Assembly: GCF_018492665.1 (NCBI RefSeq)
Contig: NZ_JAFVME010000003.1
Location: 496,001-560,000, forward strand
Direction: 5' to 3'
DNA from: Pedobacter sp. B4-66
Lineage (GTDB): Bacteria > Bacteroidota > Bacteroidia > Sphingobacteriales > Sphingobacteriaceae
DNA: 64,000 nt
A program made the position numbers and the translations under genes. Shown one piece after another: positions 56,030 through 64,000 of this stretch. Below the pieces are notes generated by a model. It was not told the DNA's origin, did no database searches, and saw nothing but the letters and a program-made list of their open reading frames with translations. The stretch's first letter is position 1; each line of letters begins with the position of its first letter.

Positions 56030-59000
56030 TTAGAAACCAACTTGTACACCCATAATAAATGATCTTGCAGTTGGATATGTACCTGTGTAAATACCGGTAA
56101 CTACACCATCTGTATTAACAGGAGGCTCTGGAGAAGGGCCCGAGAACTTAGTAATGTAAAACAAGTTACTACCGGTTATATAAACCTTCATATTTGAAAG
56201 AACCTTTGATCTCTTCACTAAATTATCAGGTATTGTATAAGCAAGTGTAACCTCTCTTAAAGCCAGATAATCGCCTTTTTCATAAAATCTCGAGTTGTTA
56301 CCATTCAATACACCATTAGCATTATTTGCTCTTGTATAGTTCTGTTTCGAACCACCAACCTGATCTGCATAATAAACCTTTGGAATGTCGGTAACCGTAT
56401 TAGTTGGCGACCAAGCTTGTTTTTGTAACTCAATGTAGTTAAACGTACCTTGATAGTTACCCAAAGTTCTTGCAACTAAATCATTATAGATAGTATGACC
56501 GATTGCAAAATCCCATCTGTTATACATTGATAAGCCTTTGTAAGAAACACTGGTATTAAAACCACCAGTCCATTTAGGAAAAATATTACCCAAATAAACC
56601 TGATCTCTTGAATCGATAATGTTATCTCCATTTACATCCTGCCAGTTAACATCACCAGGAGTAATACGGCCATTTTTACCAGCAGCTAAATTTGGTCCCG
56701 TAATACCAGCTACAGCGTCAGTACGGTTTCCTGCAACCGCAGCAACCTCAGCATCATCTTTAAAAATAGACAATTGCTTGTATCCATAAATATCACCTAA
56801 AGCTTGTCCTTCCTGCAAACCTCCAACCCATACAACTTGTCCGGATTTAGGATCAAAAACCTGTAAACCACCCTGCCTGTTATTCTCATTACCATTAAAA
56901 GGTAATTTTAAAATCTTGTTTTTAACAAACGAAGCATTTACACCAGCATTAACTTTCCAATCATTTTTATCAAATATGCTGGCATTAATAGCAAACTCAT
57001 AACCTTTATTCTGATAAGTACCAAGATTAGTTCTTAGCGATGTAAAACCTACATAGCTAGGCAAATCAAGATTAGTTAACAAATCGCCTGTTCTTCTATC
57101 GTAGTAATCGAAAGTTAAGCTCACTTTGTCTTTAAATAAGCCCAAATCTAAACCTGCGTCAGTAGTTTTACTTTTCTCCCATCTTAAGTTTCCGTTTATT
57201 ACTCCGGTATTTAAGAAACCTGCAGCACCATTATAGTTGGTTTGCAAAGCATAAACACCTTGAACCTCATAACGACCTAATCCTGCAACATTACCATTCT
57301 CTCCATAACTGATACGTGGTTTTAAAGAAGAAATGTAATTGCTGATACCCGAATTCATGAAGAAGTTTTCTTTATGTACGTTCCATCCAGCAGACATACC
57401 AGGGAAAAATCCATTTCTATTATTTTCAGCTAAACTAGAAACACCATCTAATCTAAATACAGCAGAGAACAAGTACTTGTTGTCGTAATCATAAGCAAAA
57501 CGTCCTAAAGCTGAAAGGATTTTATATTGAGATTTATTAGAAAAATTGCTTCCCGCAGCAAAAGTTGTTGAAGCATTTGCAGTAGGAATATCATCTGTTG
57601 GCGCATTCTGACCAAACACCTGCTGTGCGAACGAATTCACATTGAAATACTCACCACCGCCCATTACATTAAAATTATGCTTACCTCCTATGGTTTTACT
57701 ATAATTTAAAATAGCATTGTATTGAGTCTGAAAATCTCTGGTAAATGCATAGATAGAGTTTCTTGTACTATTTCCTATTGTTCCAGAAAAAACGTTGGCA
57801 TAGGTTTGGGTAGACTTCTGAAAAGATTGATCTAATCTTTCATTTAGATAAGCATTTCCGGTAGCCTTAAAATATAAACCAGGAATGATATCCCATTTTA
57901 CGGCTCCATTAACTACTACCCTGTTTACCTCATTGCTACGATCTAAACGATTTAACCAGTATAGCGGATTACCATCAGTAACACCGTTACCTGGGTTAGG
58001 AACTGTCTTAGCCTCATCTAACCAAGGATTGAAAGTAGGCCAGATGGCCATGTTACGATATAAAGTATTTACATCCCCACCAATAGCACCTATTTGCGAT
58101 GAAGTTGACAAACTTACTCCGCTGGTTACTTCAACATTAGGTTTAACTTTATAAGAACCATTTATATCGCCAGTATATCTTTTGTAGCTAGAACCTACAA
58201 TTACACCATTTTCATTGTAAGCATCAAATGCGGCAAAGTATTTCCCTTTATCATTTCCACCACTAACATTTACATAATGATCTTTGGTGTAGGTGTTTCT
58301 AAACAATACATTCTCAACCTCACCACCGTGATCTTTATACATGATCTGACCGCCATAAGGATCATCCAACACACCCCATCCCGAAGGCAAAGTTGTAGTA
58401 CCTGCAACATATTTTTTAATATCAAATGTTGCAAGGTCAGCAGCATTTGTAGAAAGGCCTAAACCTCTTGAAGAATTAACCTGATCTAGGGATCTGCCTG
58501 CATTCAAATAACCTAAACGGGTATAATAGATGTAATCTTTAGCATCCATATATTTATAACCCTCTCTGTTTTTGTTATAGCCACCAGTAAATTTATAAGA
58601 GATCTGAGCTGACCCTGCTTTTCCGGTTTTAGTGGTAATCAAAATTACCCCGTTGTTAGCACGTGCACCATAAATTGCAGTAGCAGATGCATCTTTAAGT
58701 AATTCAATAGATTCAACATTCTCCGAAGCAATGTCATTGTATGCCCTAACAACCCCATCTACAATAACTAAAGGAGCACCCGGACTATTAATTGAAGCAC
58801 CACCGCGCAATAGAATTAAAGGAGAAGCACCCGGCTGACCAGTGGTATTGACCACCTGTAAGCCTGAAACAGTTCCTTGCAATGCACTACCTATATTAGA
58901 ACGTGGAGTACTTGCCAGAACCTCTTTATCCAGCTTAGCTATAGAGTTGGTTACATTTCTACGGTTTTGAGTTCCGTATCCAACTACCACTACCTCATCC

Positions 59001-59320
59001 AGTCCCTGAGTATCTTCTAATAGGTTTACATTTATAGTAGTTTGATTTCCAACTATTATCTGTTGGCTGATAAATCCAGTATAACTTACTACTAATACAT
59101 CTCCGCTTTTTGCAGAAAGAGTGTAGCTACCAGACTCGGTTGTAGCAGTTCCGATTTTTGTTCCTTTAATCAAAACACTGGCCATAGGTATACCCTGCCC
59201 TTTGGCATCTGTTACCCGCCCAGATATTTTAATATTTTGGCCTAGTGCAGTAAGCATTGTCATGCTTGTAATTAACGTTAGTAGGACTTTGCTAACGTAC
59301 TTTTGGTAAAGTCTTTTCAT
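56030..59320 (-). CDS. SusC/RagA TonB-dependent transporter of the sialic-acid locus
   Basis: A large outer-membrane TonB-dependent channel, 1096 residues from the Met at 59320 (MKRLYQKYVSKVLL). The frame opens at 59437, but the first 39 residues are unlike a leader, and the later start gives a clean signal peptide. A carboxypeptidase-regulatory-like domain (KISGRVTDAKGQGIPMASV) precedes the plug with VVVGYGTQNRRNVTNS. The barrel ends in aromatic Phe (VQVGF). Partner of the SusD downstream. Its promoter region is shared with the GntR gene and contains two matching palindromes. Confidence 0.95.
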   Translation of the reverse strand: MKRLYQKYVSKVLLTLITSMTMLTALGQNIKISGRVTDAKGQGIPMASVLIKGTKIGTATTESGSYTLSAKSGDVLVVSYTGFISQQIIVGNQTTINVNLLEDTQGLDEVVVVGYGTQNRRNVTNSIAKLDKEVLASTPRSNIGSALQGTVSGLQVVNTTGQPGASPLILLRGGASINSPGAPLVIVDGVVRAYNDIASENVESIELLKDASATAIYGARANNGVILITTKTGKAGSAQISYKFTGGYNKNREGYKYMDAKDYIYYTRLGYLNAGRSLDQVNSSRGLGLSTNAADLATFDIKKYVAGTTTLPSGWGVLDDPYGGQIMYKDHGGEVENVLFRNTYTKDHYVNVSGGNDKGKYFAAFDAYNENGVIVGSSYKRYTGDINGSYKVKPNVEVTSGVSLSTSSQIGAIGGDVNTLYRNMAIWPTFNPWLDEAKTVPNPGNGVTDGNPLYWLNRLDRSNEVNRVVVNGAVKWDIIPGLYFKATGNAYLNERLDQSFQKSTQTYANVFSGTIGNSTRNSIYAFTRDFQTQYNAILNYSKTIGGKHNFNVMGGGEYFNVNSFAQQVFGQNAPTDDIPTANASTTFAAGSNFSNKSQYKILSALGRFAYDYDNKYLFSAVFRLDGVSSLAENNRNGFFPGMSAGWNVHKENFFMNSGISNYISSLKPRISYGENGNVAGLGRYEVQGVYALQTNYNGAAGFLNTGVINGNLRWEKSKTTDAGLDLGLFKDKVSLTFDYYDRRTGDLLTNLDLPSYVGFTSLRTNLGTYQNKGYEFAINASIFDKNDWKVNAGVNASFVKNKILKLPFNGNENNRQGGLQVFDPKSGQVVWVGGLQEGQALGDIYGYKQLSIFKDDAEVAAVAGNRTDAVAGITGPNLAAGKNGRITPGDVNWQDVNGDNIIDSRDQVYLGNIFPKWTGGFNTSVSYKGLSMYNRWDFAIGHTIYNDLVARTLGNYQGTFNYIELQKQAWSPTNTVTDIPKVYYADQVGGSKQNYTRANNANGVLNGNNSRFYEKGDYLALREVTLAYTIPDNLVKRSKVLSNMKVYITGSNLFYITKFSGPSPEPPVNTDGVVTGIYTGTYPTARSFIMGVQVGF

Positions 59321-59342
59321 TACTATATTGGTTAGGTTTAGT

Positions 59343-59359
59343 ATTATGTATAACATAAT
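59343..59359. promoter_or_regulatory. GntR-type operator, copy 1
   Basis: ATTATGTATAACATAAT is a perfect palindrome with a 3-base centre, 23 bases upstream of the SusC start. Its core TATGT-N3-ACATA fits the GT-N3-AC operators of FadR-subfamily GntR regulators. Copy 2 lies at 59478. Confidence 0.65.
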
Positions 59360-59477
59360 GACTCTAAGTTGTAACTTATTTTTCTTTAATGCAAGAATTA
59401 TTTTCATTTTTTTTATTAACATTGTACTGAAATACAAGCTAAATCTTTATTTTTAGCTATTCTAACCAAGAAAATTA

Positions 59478-59490
59478 TATGTAATACATA
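59478..59490. promoter_or_regulatory. GntR-type operator, copy 2
   Basis: TATGTAATACATA is a perfect palindrome with a 1-base centre. It ends 2 bases before the GntR start codon at 59493 and shares TATGT-N3-ACATA and the right flank AAT with copy 1. Binding here would block the regulator gene itself, so autoregulation is likely. Confidence 0.65.
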
Positions 59491-59492
59491 AT

Positions 59493-60197
59493 ATGACAAC
59501 TGACGCTACCGAATCCTTAATGCAATTAGATACCAGCTCGCTGGTTGATAAAGTTGAAGCCAACCTTGTAAACCTCCTAGTAGAGAGGAAATTAAAAGTT
59601 GGCGACCTTATACCTACAGAACTAGACCTATCAAGAAGTCTTGGAGTAAGTCGCACCGTTGTGCGCGAAGCTTTACTAAGAATGAGAATGATGGGACTAA
59701 TAGAAACAAAGAAAAAGAAAGGCTCTATAATTACCAGCCCAGATATCTTTGGTATTATGAGCAAAAGTATGAATCCTCATATTTTAGATCAGGGTACACT
59801 AAAAGAGATATTTGAATTAAGACTAGTACTTGAAATAGGAATGGCTGATTTCCTTTTCCAACGTGTTACTCCCAAAGACATAGAAGAATTAAAAGAAATT
59901 GTAAAGAACGAACCTGATACTGCAAAAGACCACATCTTTAATATAGACCACGAAATAGTATTTCATGGTAAACTATATGAAATAGCAGGGAATGAAACAC
60001 TAAAACGTTTTCAAAAAATGCTTTTGCCTGTTTTTGATTACGTACACAACAGCGGTTTATTAAAAAAACCAGCTCAAATACAGAAATTTGTATCTCATAA
60101 AGGGTTAGTAGATATCCTTGAAAATGGCTCACCAGAGTTGTTTAGAAATGGAATGAGGAATCACCTCGAAAACCATTTCTTAAGAATCTTTAGTTAA
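59493..60197 (+). CDS. FadR-type GntR transcriptional regulator
   Basis: A 234-residue repressor-type regulator. A winged-helix domain spans about residues 25-90 (GDLIPTELDLSRSLGVSRTVVREAL in two parts: LIPTELDLSRSLG and SRTVVREALLRM). It is followed by an all-helical FCD ligand domain (about 100-230) with HEIVFHGKLYEIAGN. It is divergent from susC, and two matching palindromes occupy the shared region. The likely ligand is sialic acid or a derivative such as ManNAc, as for NanR proteins; this is inference. A terminator separates it from the trehalose gene. Confidence 0.9.
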   Translation: MTTDATESLMQLDTSSLVDKVEANLVNLLVERKLKVGDLIPTELDLSRSLGVSRTVVREALLRMRMMGLIETKKKKGSIITSPDIFGIMSKSMNPHILDQGTLKEIFELRLVLEIGMADFLFQRVTPKDIEELKEIVKNEPDTAKDHIFNIDHEIVFHGKLYEIAGNETLKRFQKMLLPVFDYVHNSGLLKKPAQIQKFVSHKGLVDILENGSPELFRNGMRNHLENHFLRIFS

Positions 60198-60203
60198 TTT
60201 ATT

Positions 60204-60233
60204 AAAACAATCAGGCTTCGTCTTGGTTGTTTT
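60204..60233 (+). terminator. Terminator between the GntR gene and the trehalose gene
   Basis: AAAACAATCAGG pairs with CTTGGTTGTTTT (two G-T pairs), 6-base loop CTTCGT, with T4 closing the stem. It sits 8 bases before the ATG of the next gene. Confidence 0.7.
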
Positions 60234-60241
60234 AGTATAAT

Positions 60242-62419
60242 ATGCTAACTAATAACAAAACAATCATTCTATCAAACCGTTTACCAGTTAAGATTACAGA
60301 ACAAAACGGTGAGTACATACTTCGATCAAGTGAGGGCGGCCTGGCAACAGGATTAGGCTCAGTTTATAAACAAGGAAACAATGTTTGGATCGGTTGGCCC
60401 GGCATCGACATACCAAAAGAACGGCAAGGAGAAGTCAAAAAACTACTTGCCCCTCTTAATCTTATACCTGTTTTCTTAACTACCGACGAAATCAATCTAT
60501 ACTACGAGGGATTTTCTAACGAGATACTATGGCCTGTATTTCACTACCTCACTACCTATGCAAACTTTGAGCAGCAATACTGGGACTCCTACAAAGCTGT
60601 AAACGAAAAGTTTAAAGATGCAGCAATAGAAGCAATTAACGATGGTGATACCATTTGGATACACGATTATCAGCTGCTACTTTTACCTTGCCTCATCAGA
60701 AGAGAAAAGCCACTGGTTACCATAGGCTTCTTCCAACACATTCCTTTTCCCTCTTATGAAATATTCAGACTAATACCCTGGAGAGAGGAACTGATCTCAG
60801 GAATGCTTGGCGCAGATTTACTAGGCTTCCATACATTTGATGATGTAAGACATTTCCTAAGTGCAGCATCCAGATTATCAACCAGTAAATTATCTGATAA
60901 TGTGATTATTCATAAAGACAGGCAGGTTGTTGTAGAAGCTTTCCCTATGGGAATTGATGCAGATAAATTTGAAAGTTTAACCAAACATGCAAAAGTAGCT
61001 AAGCACTCTGCTTCATTTAAAGCCAATCAGAAAGGCCTTAAAATTATGCTTACCATCGACAGATTGGACTATAGCAAGGGCATACCTCAGCGTTTACAAG
61101 CAATAGAACTATTACTCCAGCTTCATCCAGAGTATAAAGAAAAGATAGCACTGTACATGGTTGTTGTGCCATCAAGAGATACAGTGCCTAAATACAAGGA
61201 GCTAAAAGATCAAATAGATCAGTTGGTAGGTAATATCAATGCGCGTTTTCGTACAATGGACTGGCAGCCTATCCATTACTTCTACAGATCGTTTTCTGTT
61301 GAATTCCTTTCGGCGCTATACAGCACTGCCGACATTTGTCTGGTTACTCCCATGCGAGACGGAATGAATCTGGTAAGTAAAGAATATGTAGCCTCTCGAA
61401 CAAATAACGACGGAGTACTGGTTTTAAGTGAAATGGCGGGCGCATCTAAAGAGCTAAACGATGCAATAATTGTTAATCCAACCAACATTGGCGAGACCAT
61501 GCGCGCAATTGTACAGGCAATGGAAATGCCAATTGAAGAACAAATTACACGTATGACTAGCATGAGGCATATTGTTAAAAAGTTCAACATCAACCTATGG
61601 GTTAAAAATTTTATGGATAAACTAAAAGAAGTGAAAGAACTGCAAGAGTCTCTACAAACAAAACATGCAGTGCAATCAGTAAAAGATCAAATAGCTGCGG
61701 ATTATAAAAAATCAAAGGACAGGTATATATTTTTAGATTACGACGGAACCCTTGTAGGTTTTCAAGGTGATATTGATAAGGCTTCGCCAGATGAAGACCT
61801 ATACAAGCTACTAACTAAATTAAGTACTGATCCTGCAAACCGTGTAGTGATTATCAGTGGGCGCAGGTACCAAACTCTGGAACAATGGTTTGGCCATTTA
61901 AACCTGGATATGATTGCAGAACATGGTGCCTGGCAGAAACATCTTAACGAAGAATGGAAAGCGCTTCCCCTATTAACTGACAAGTGGAAACAAGAGGTTA
62001 AAGCCGTATTAGATACCTATACCGATAGAACTCCCGGCTCTTTTATAGAAGAAAAAAGTTATTCGCTGGTATGGCACTACAGAAAAGTAGAAAAAGGTTT
62101 AGGTGAATTACGTGCCAACGAAATCACCAATCACTTGCGGTTGTTTATTGCCGACAAAGGTTTGCAAATGATGGAAGGAAACAAGGTTATTGAATTTAAA
62201 AATATAGAAGTTAATAAAGGCAAAGCAGCGCAAAACTGGCTATACGGACAGAATCCTGATTTTATAATCGCACTTGGCGACGACCATACAGATGAAGACA
62301 TCTTTAAAGCCCTACCGCCCGAAGCCTATACTATAAAAGTAGGCAGCACTATTTCAGCTGCCCGATATTACTTAAGAGATTACAAAGAAGTAAGAGAGCT
62401 ACTTAAATCTTTGGTTTAA
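60242..62419 (+). CDS. otsAB: Fused trehalose-6-phosphate synthase/phosphatase
   Basis: A 725-residue cytoplasmic bifunctional enzyme. It makes trehalose-6-phosphate from UDP-glucose and glucose-6-phosphate, then removes the phosphate. The GT20 domain covers about residues 1-470 ([49 protein letters not shown]). The HAD phosphatase domain follows from about 490, with Asp499 and Asp501 in LDYDGTL and the acidic [10 protein letters not shown] near 680. Both active sites look intact. Fusion is common in Bacteroidota. Its stop is 1 base from the stop of the convergent GH15 gene. Confidence 0.95.
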   Translation: MLTNNKTIILSNRLPVKITEQNGEYILRSSEGGLATGLGSVYKQGNNVWIGWPGIDIPKERQGEVKKLLAPLNLIPVFLTTDEINLYYEGFSNEILWPVFHYLTTYANFEQQYWDSYKAVNEKFKDAAIEAINDGDTIWIHDYQLLLLPCLIRREKPLVTIGFFQHIPFPSYEIFRLIPWREELISGMLGADLLGFHTFDDVRHFLSAASRLSTSKLSDNVIIHKDRQVVVEAFPMGIDADKFESLTKHAKVAKHSASFKANQKGLKIMLTIDRLDYSKGIPQRLQAIELLLQLHPEYKEKIALYMVVVPSRDTVPKYKELKDQIDQLVGNINARFRTMDWQPIHYFYRSFSVEFLSALYSTADICLVTPMRDGMNLVSKEYVASRTNNDGVLVLSEMAGASKELNDAIIVNPTNIGETMRAIVQAMEMPIEEQITRMTSMRHIVKKFNINLWVKNFMDKLKEVKELQESLQTKHAVQSVKDQIAADYKKSKDRYIFLDYDGTLVGFQGDIDKASPDEDLYKLLTKLSTDPANRVVIISGRRYQTLEQWFGHLNLDMIAEHGAWQKHLNEEWKALPLLTDKWKQEVKAVLDTYTDRTPGSFIEEKSYSLVWHYRKVEKGLGELRANEITNHLRLFIADKGLQMMEGNKVIEFKNIEVNKGKAAQNWLYGQNPDFIIALGDDHTDEDIFKALPPEAYTIKVGSTISAARYYLRDYKEVRELLKSLV

Positions 62420-62420
62420 T

Positions 62421-64000
62421 TTATAAAAACACTGGTCTATCCAATTTAATCGCAATGCGATGAGCCGCATTCATCAGGCCAACATGACTATAAGCCTGTG
62501 GGAAATTGCCCCACTGGCTTCCATCCTTTTCATCAACATCTTCACTAAACAACAGCAAGTGATTGCAATAATCTATAATAGATTCAAATTCTCTTATCGC
62601 ATCATCCAACCTACCCACACAAGCCAGCGCCTCAATGTACCAGAAAGCGCAGATCAAAAAGGTTGTTTTAGGCTTACCAAAATCATCGGTATGCAGGTAC
62701 CTATAGAACAATCCATTTTCTGCTTTTAGCTCTTTTTCCAATGCAATCAAATGATCCTTGGCTCGTTGAGAATTCGGATCCAGATAATTCATTAATATCA
62801 ATTGCAAAGTACTGGCATCCAGATAAGGACTACCAACCGCGTGGGTATAAACCTTTCGCTCAGGATCATAGCAGTCTTCTATATGCTTGGCAGCCTTATT
62901 GATTAGCACTATCGCCCTATCCTCAAATTCCTTATTCTCAATCATCTTAGCCATTTTCAAAGCAGCATTTGCACCAGCCCACTGAAACAAATTGGTATAA
63001 CAGTGTACATTGGCAATACTGCGAAACTCCCATAATCCGGCATCCTTTTCATCAATAGTCCGCTCAATTTTGCCCAACAAATAATCTAACCACTGAGCCG
63101 AATCCTGTCTTTCCTTAAAAACAAACCTATAGTCAGTGTAAAGCGGCAGCATAGAAACCAGAACTTGTCCGTAAATATCATTTTGAATATGTTCATATGC
63201 CTGATTACCTACTCTGACGGGCTTATTTCCTTGATAGCCTTTAATATTCTTCAGTACCCGTTCAGTAAGCACCCTTTCCCCGGCAATACCAAATAACGGC
63301 TGATACCTCACATCATCTCTAAAAGAAATATCGGTGATGTAACCAAAATATTTCTCCATTTCTTCAAAATGGCCAATGTGGTTTAAAGAGGTAATTACAT
63401 AATAAGTATCTCGCATCCAGCAATATCGATAATCCCAATTCCTTTTACTCCCCGGCGATTCCGGTAAACTTGTGGTACTGGCAGCAATTATTGCTCCTGT
63501 ATCCTCATACTGATGTATTTTTAATACCAGCGCAGAGCGGATCACCATATGCTGATAAAAGCCGGCAATTGTAGAATGTTTAATCCATGTTCTCCAATAC
63601 CTAATTGTTTCTCTTAAAAACCGTTCGGCAGTACTTACTATAGGGGCATCAAGCTCATGGCCATAAGTTAGTATTAAATATTTAGGCTCATTTAAAGCGA
63701 AAAACTTCTCATCTTCAATATAGCTGAGCGAAATATTAGTGCTTAACTGCATATCCTCGTCGGCTCCGTTAAACTCTATATGATTGCTTCCGCGATGTCC
63801 TTTTTGTTTTGTAGAACCATAATTATATACTGGTTTACATTTTACCCTAACCCTTGGATTTCCTTCAATCGTTTCTATTTTTCTAATCAGCATTAAGGGT
63901 TTATAATACCGTTCATGCTGATAAAATCTGGGCGAGAAATCGGTTATTCTGTATCTGCCTTCGGAGTTGGTTATTTCGGTGCAGAGAATATTGGTGTTCT
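62421..64000 (-). CDS. GH15 glucoamylase/trehalase-like protein (5' end outside window)
   Basis: The frame is open to the right edge, so 526 residues are seen and the N terminus is missing; the Met at 63893 is internal (preceded in frame by DFSPRFYQHERYYKPL). A beta-sandwich trehalase-like N-terminal domain precedes the (alpha/alpha)6 barrel with NWDYRYCWMRDTYY. Full proteins are about 600 residues. Members hydrolyse alpha-glucosides, and some are trehalases. The tail-to-tail position with otsAB suggests a role in trehalose or maltodextrin turnover. There is no visible terminator between the two. Confidence 0.9.
   Translation of the reverse strand, partial: NTNILCTEITNSEGRYRITDFSPRFYQHERYYKPLMLIRKIETIEGNPRVRVKCKPVYNYGSTKQKGHRGSNHIEFNGADEDMQLSTNISLSYIEDEKFFALNEPKYLILTYGHELDAPIVSTAERFLRETIRYWRTWIKHSTIAGFYQHMVIRSALVLKIHQYEDTGAIIAASTTSLPESPGSKRNWDYRYCWMRDTYYVITSLNHIGHFEEMEKYFGYITDISFRDDVRYQPLFGIAGERVLTERVLKNIKGYQGNKPVRVGNQAYEHIQNDIYGQVLVSMLPLYTDYRFVFKERQDSAQWLDYLLGKIERTIDEKDAGLWEFRSIANVHCYTNLFQWAGANAALKMAKMIENKEFEDRAIVLINKAAKHIEDCYDPERKVYTHAVGSPYLDASTLQLILMNYLDPNSQRAKDHLIALEKELKAENGLFYRYLHTDDFGKPKTTFLICAFWYIEALACVGRLDDAIREFESIIDYCNHLLLFSEDVDEKDGSQWGNFPQAYSHVGLMNAAHRIAIKLDRPVFL

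Noticed and set aside
59321..59437. 39-residue N-terminal extension of SusC
   Set aside because: The extension covers the operator palindrome at 59343 and lacks leader character; the Met at 59320 starts a normal signal peptide.

Overview
The window looks like a chromosomal segment from a Bacteroidota bacterium, most likely Sphingobacteriaceae (Pedobacter-like). The evidence is a low-GC genome, a SusC/SusD pair, lipoprotein and Tat-type leaders typical of the phylum, a sphingolipid operon, and promoters that fit the Bacteroidota pattern (TTTG, about 19-21 bases, TAnnTTTG) rather than the E. coli one. I found no rRNA, tRNA, CRISPR array, insertion sequence or prophage. The taxonomic call is inference from gene content; no database was searched.

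Layout. Bases 1-26350 are mostly housekeeping and envelope genes: the 3' part of mnmA; a MACPF-domain lipoprotein; a two-gene 5'-nucleotidase; a glutathione peroxidase; topA with a small conserved hypothetical; a giant alpha-2-macroglobulin next to penicillin-binding protein 1C; an overlapping pair of membrane proteins that both point to ether-lipid breakdown; an RRM RNA-binding protein; a dienelactone-hydrolase-like protein; a candidate small RNA; a three-gene ceramide operon (serine palmitoyltransferase, GNAT acyltransferase, reductase); and ldcA-xseA-xseB.

Bases 26522-42140 hold an oxidative sugar locus. It contains a DUF6807 protein, two DUF1080 (3-keto-glycoside hydrolase type) proteins, a Tat-exported Gfo/Idh/MocA oxidoreductase, a sodium/solute symporter, and three large exported beta-propeller dehydrogenase-like proteins that each carry a CxxCH haem-c site. 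Similar LacI-type operator palindromes (core AATCGATT or AATCGTTT) precede three of its transcription units, which suggests one regulon.

Bases 42141-60197 hold a complete sialic-acid utilisation locus on the minus strand: SusC, SusD, N-acetylneuraminate lyase, mutarotase, MFS transporter, sialidase, two-domain sialate O-acetylesterase, N-acylglucosamine 2-epimerase, second sialidase, GH20 hexosaminidase and a small lipoprotein. A divergent FadR-type GntR regulator sits next to two near-identical palindromes in its shared intergenic region. The gene set matches the lyase/epimerase route of Bacteroides; the expected hexokinase (RokA type) is not in the window. Bases 60242-64000 carry a fused trehalose-6-phosphate synthase/phosphatase facing a GH15 glucoamylase/trehalase-like enzyme that runs off the right edge.
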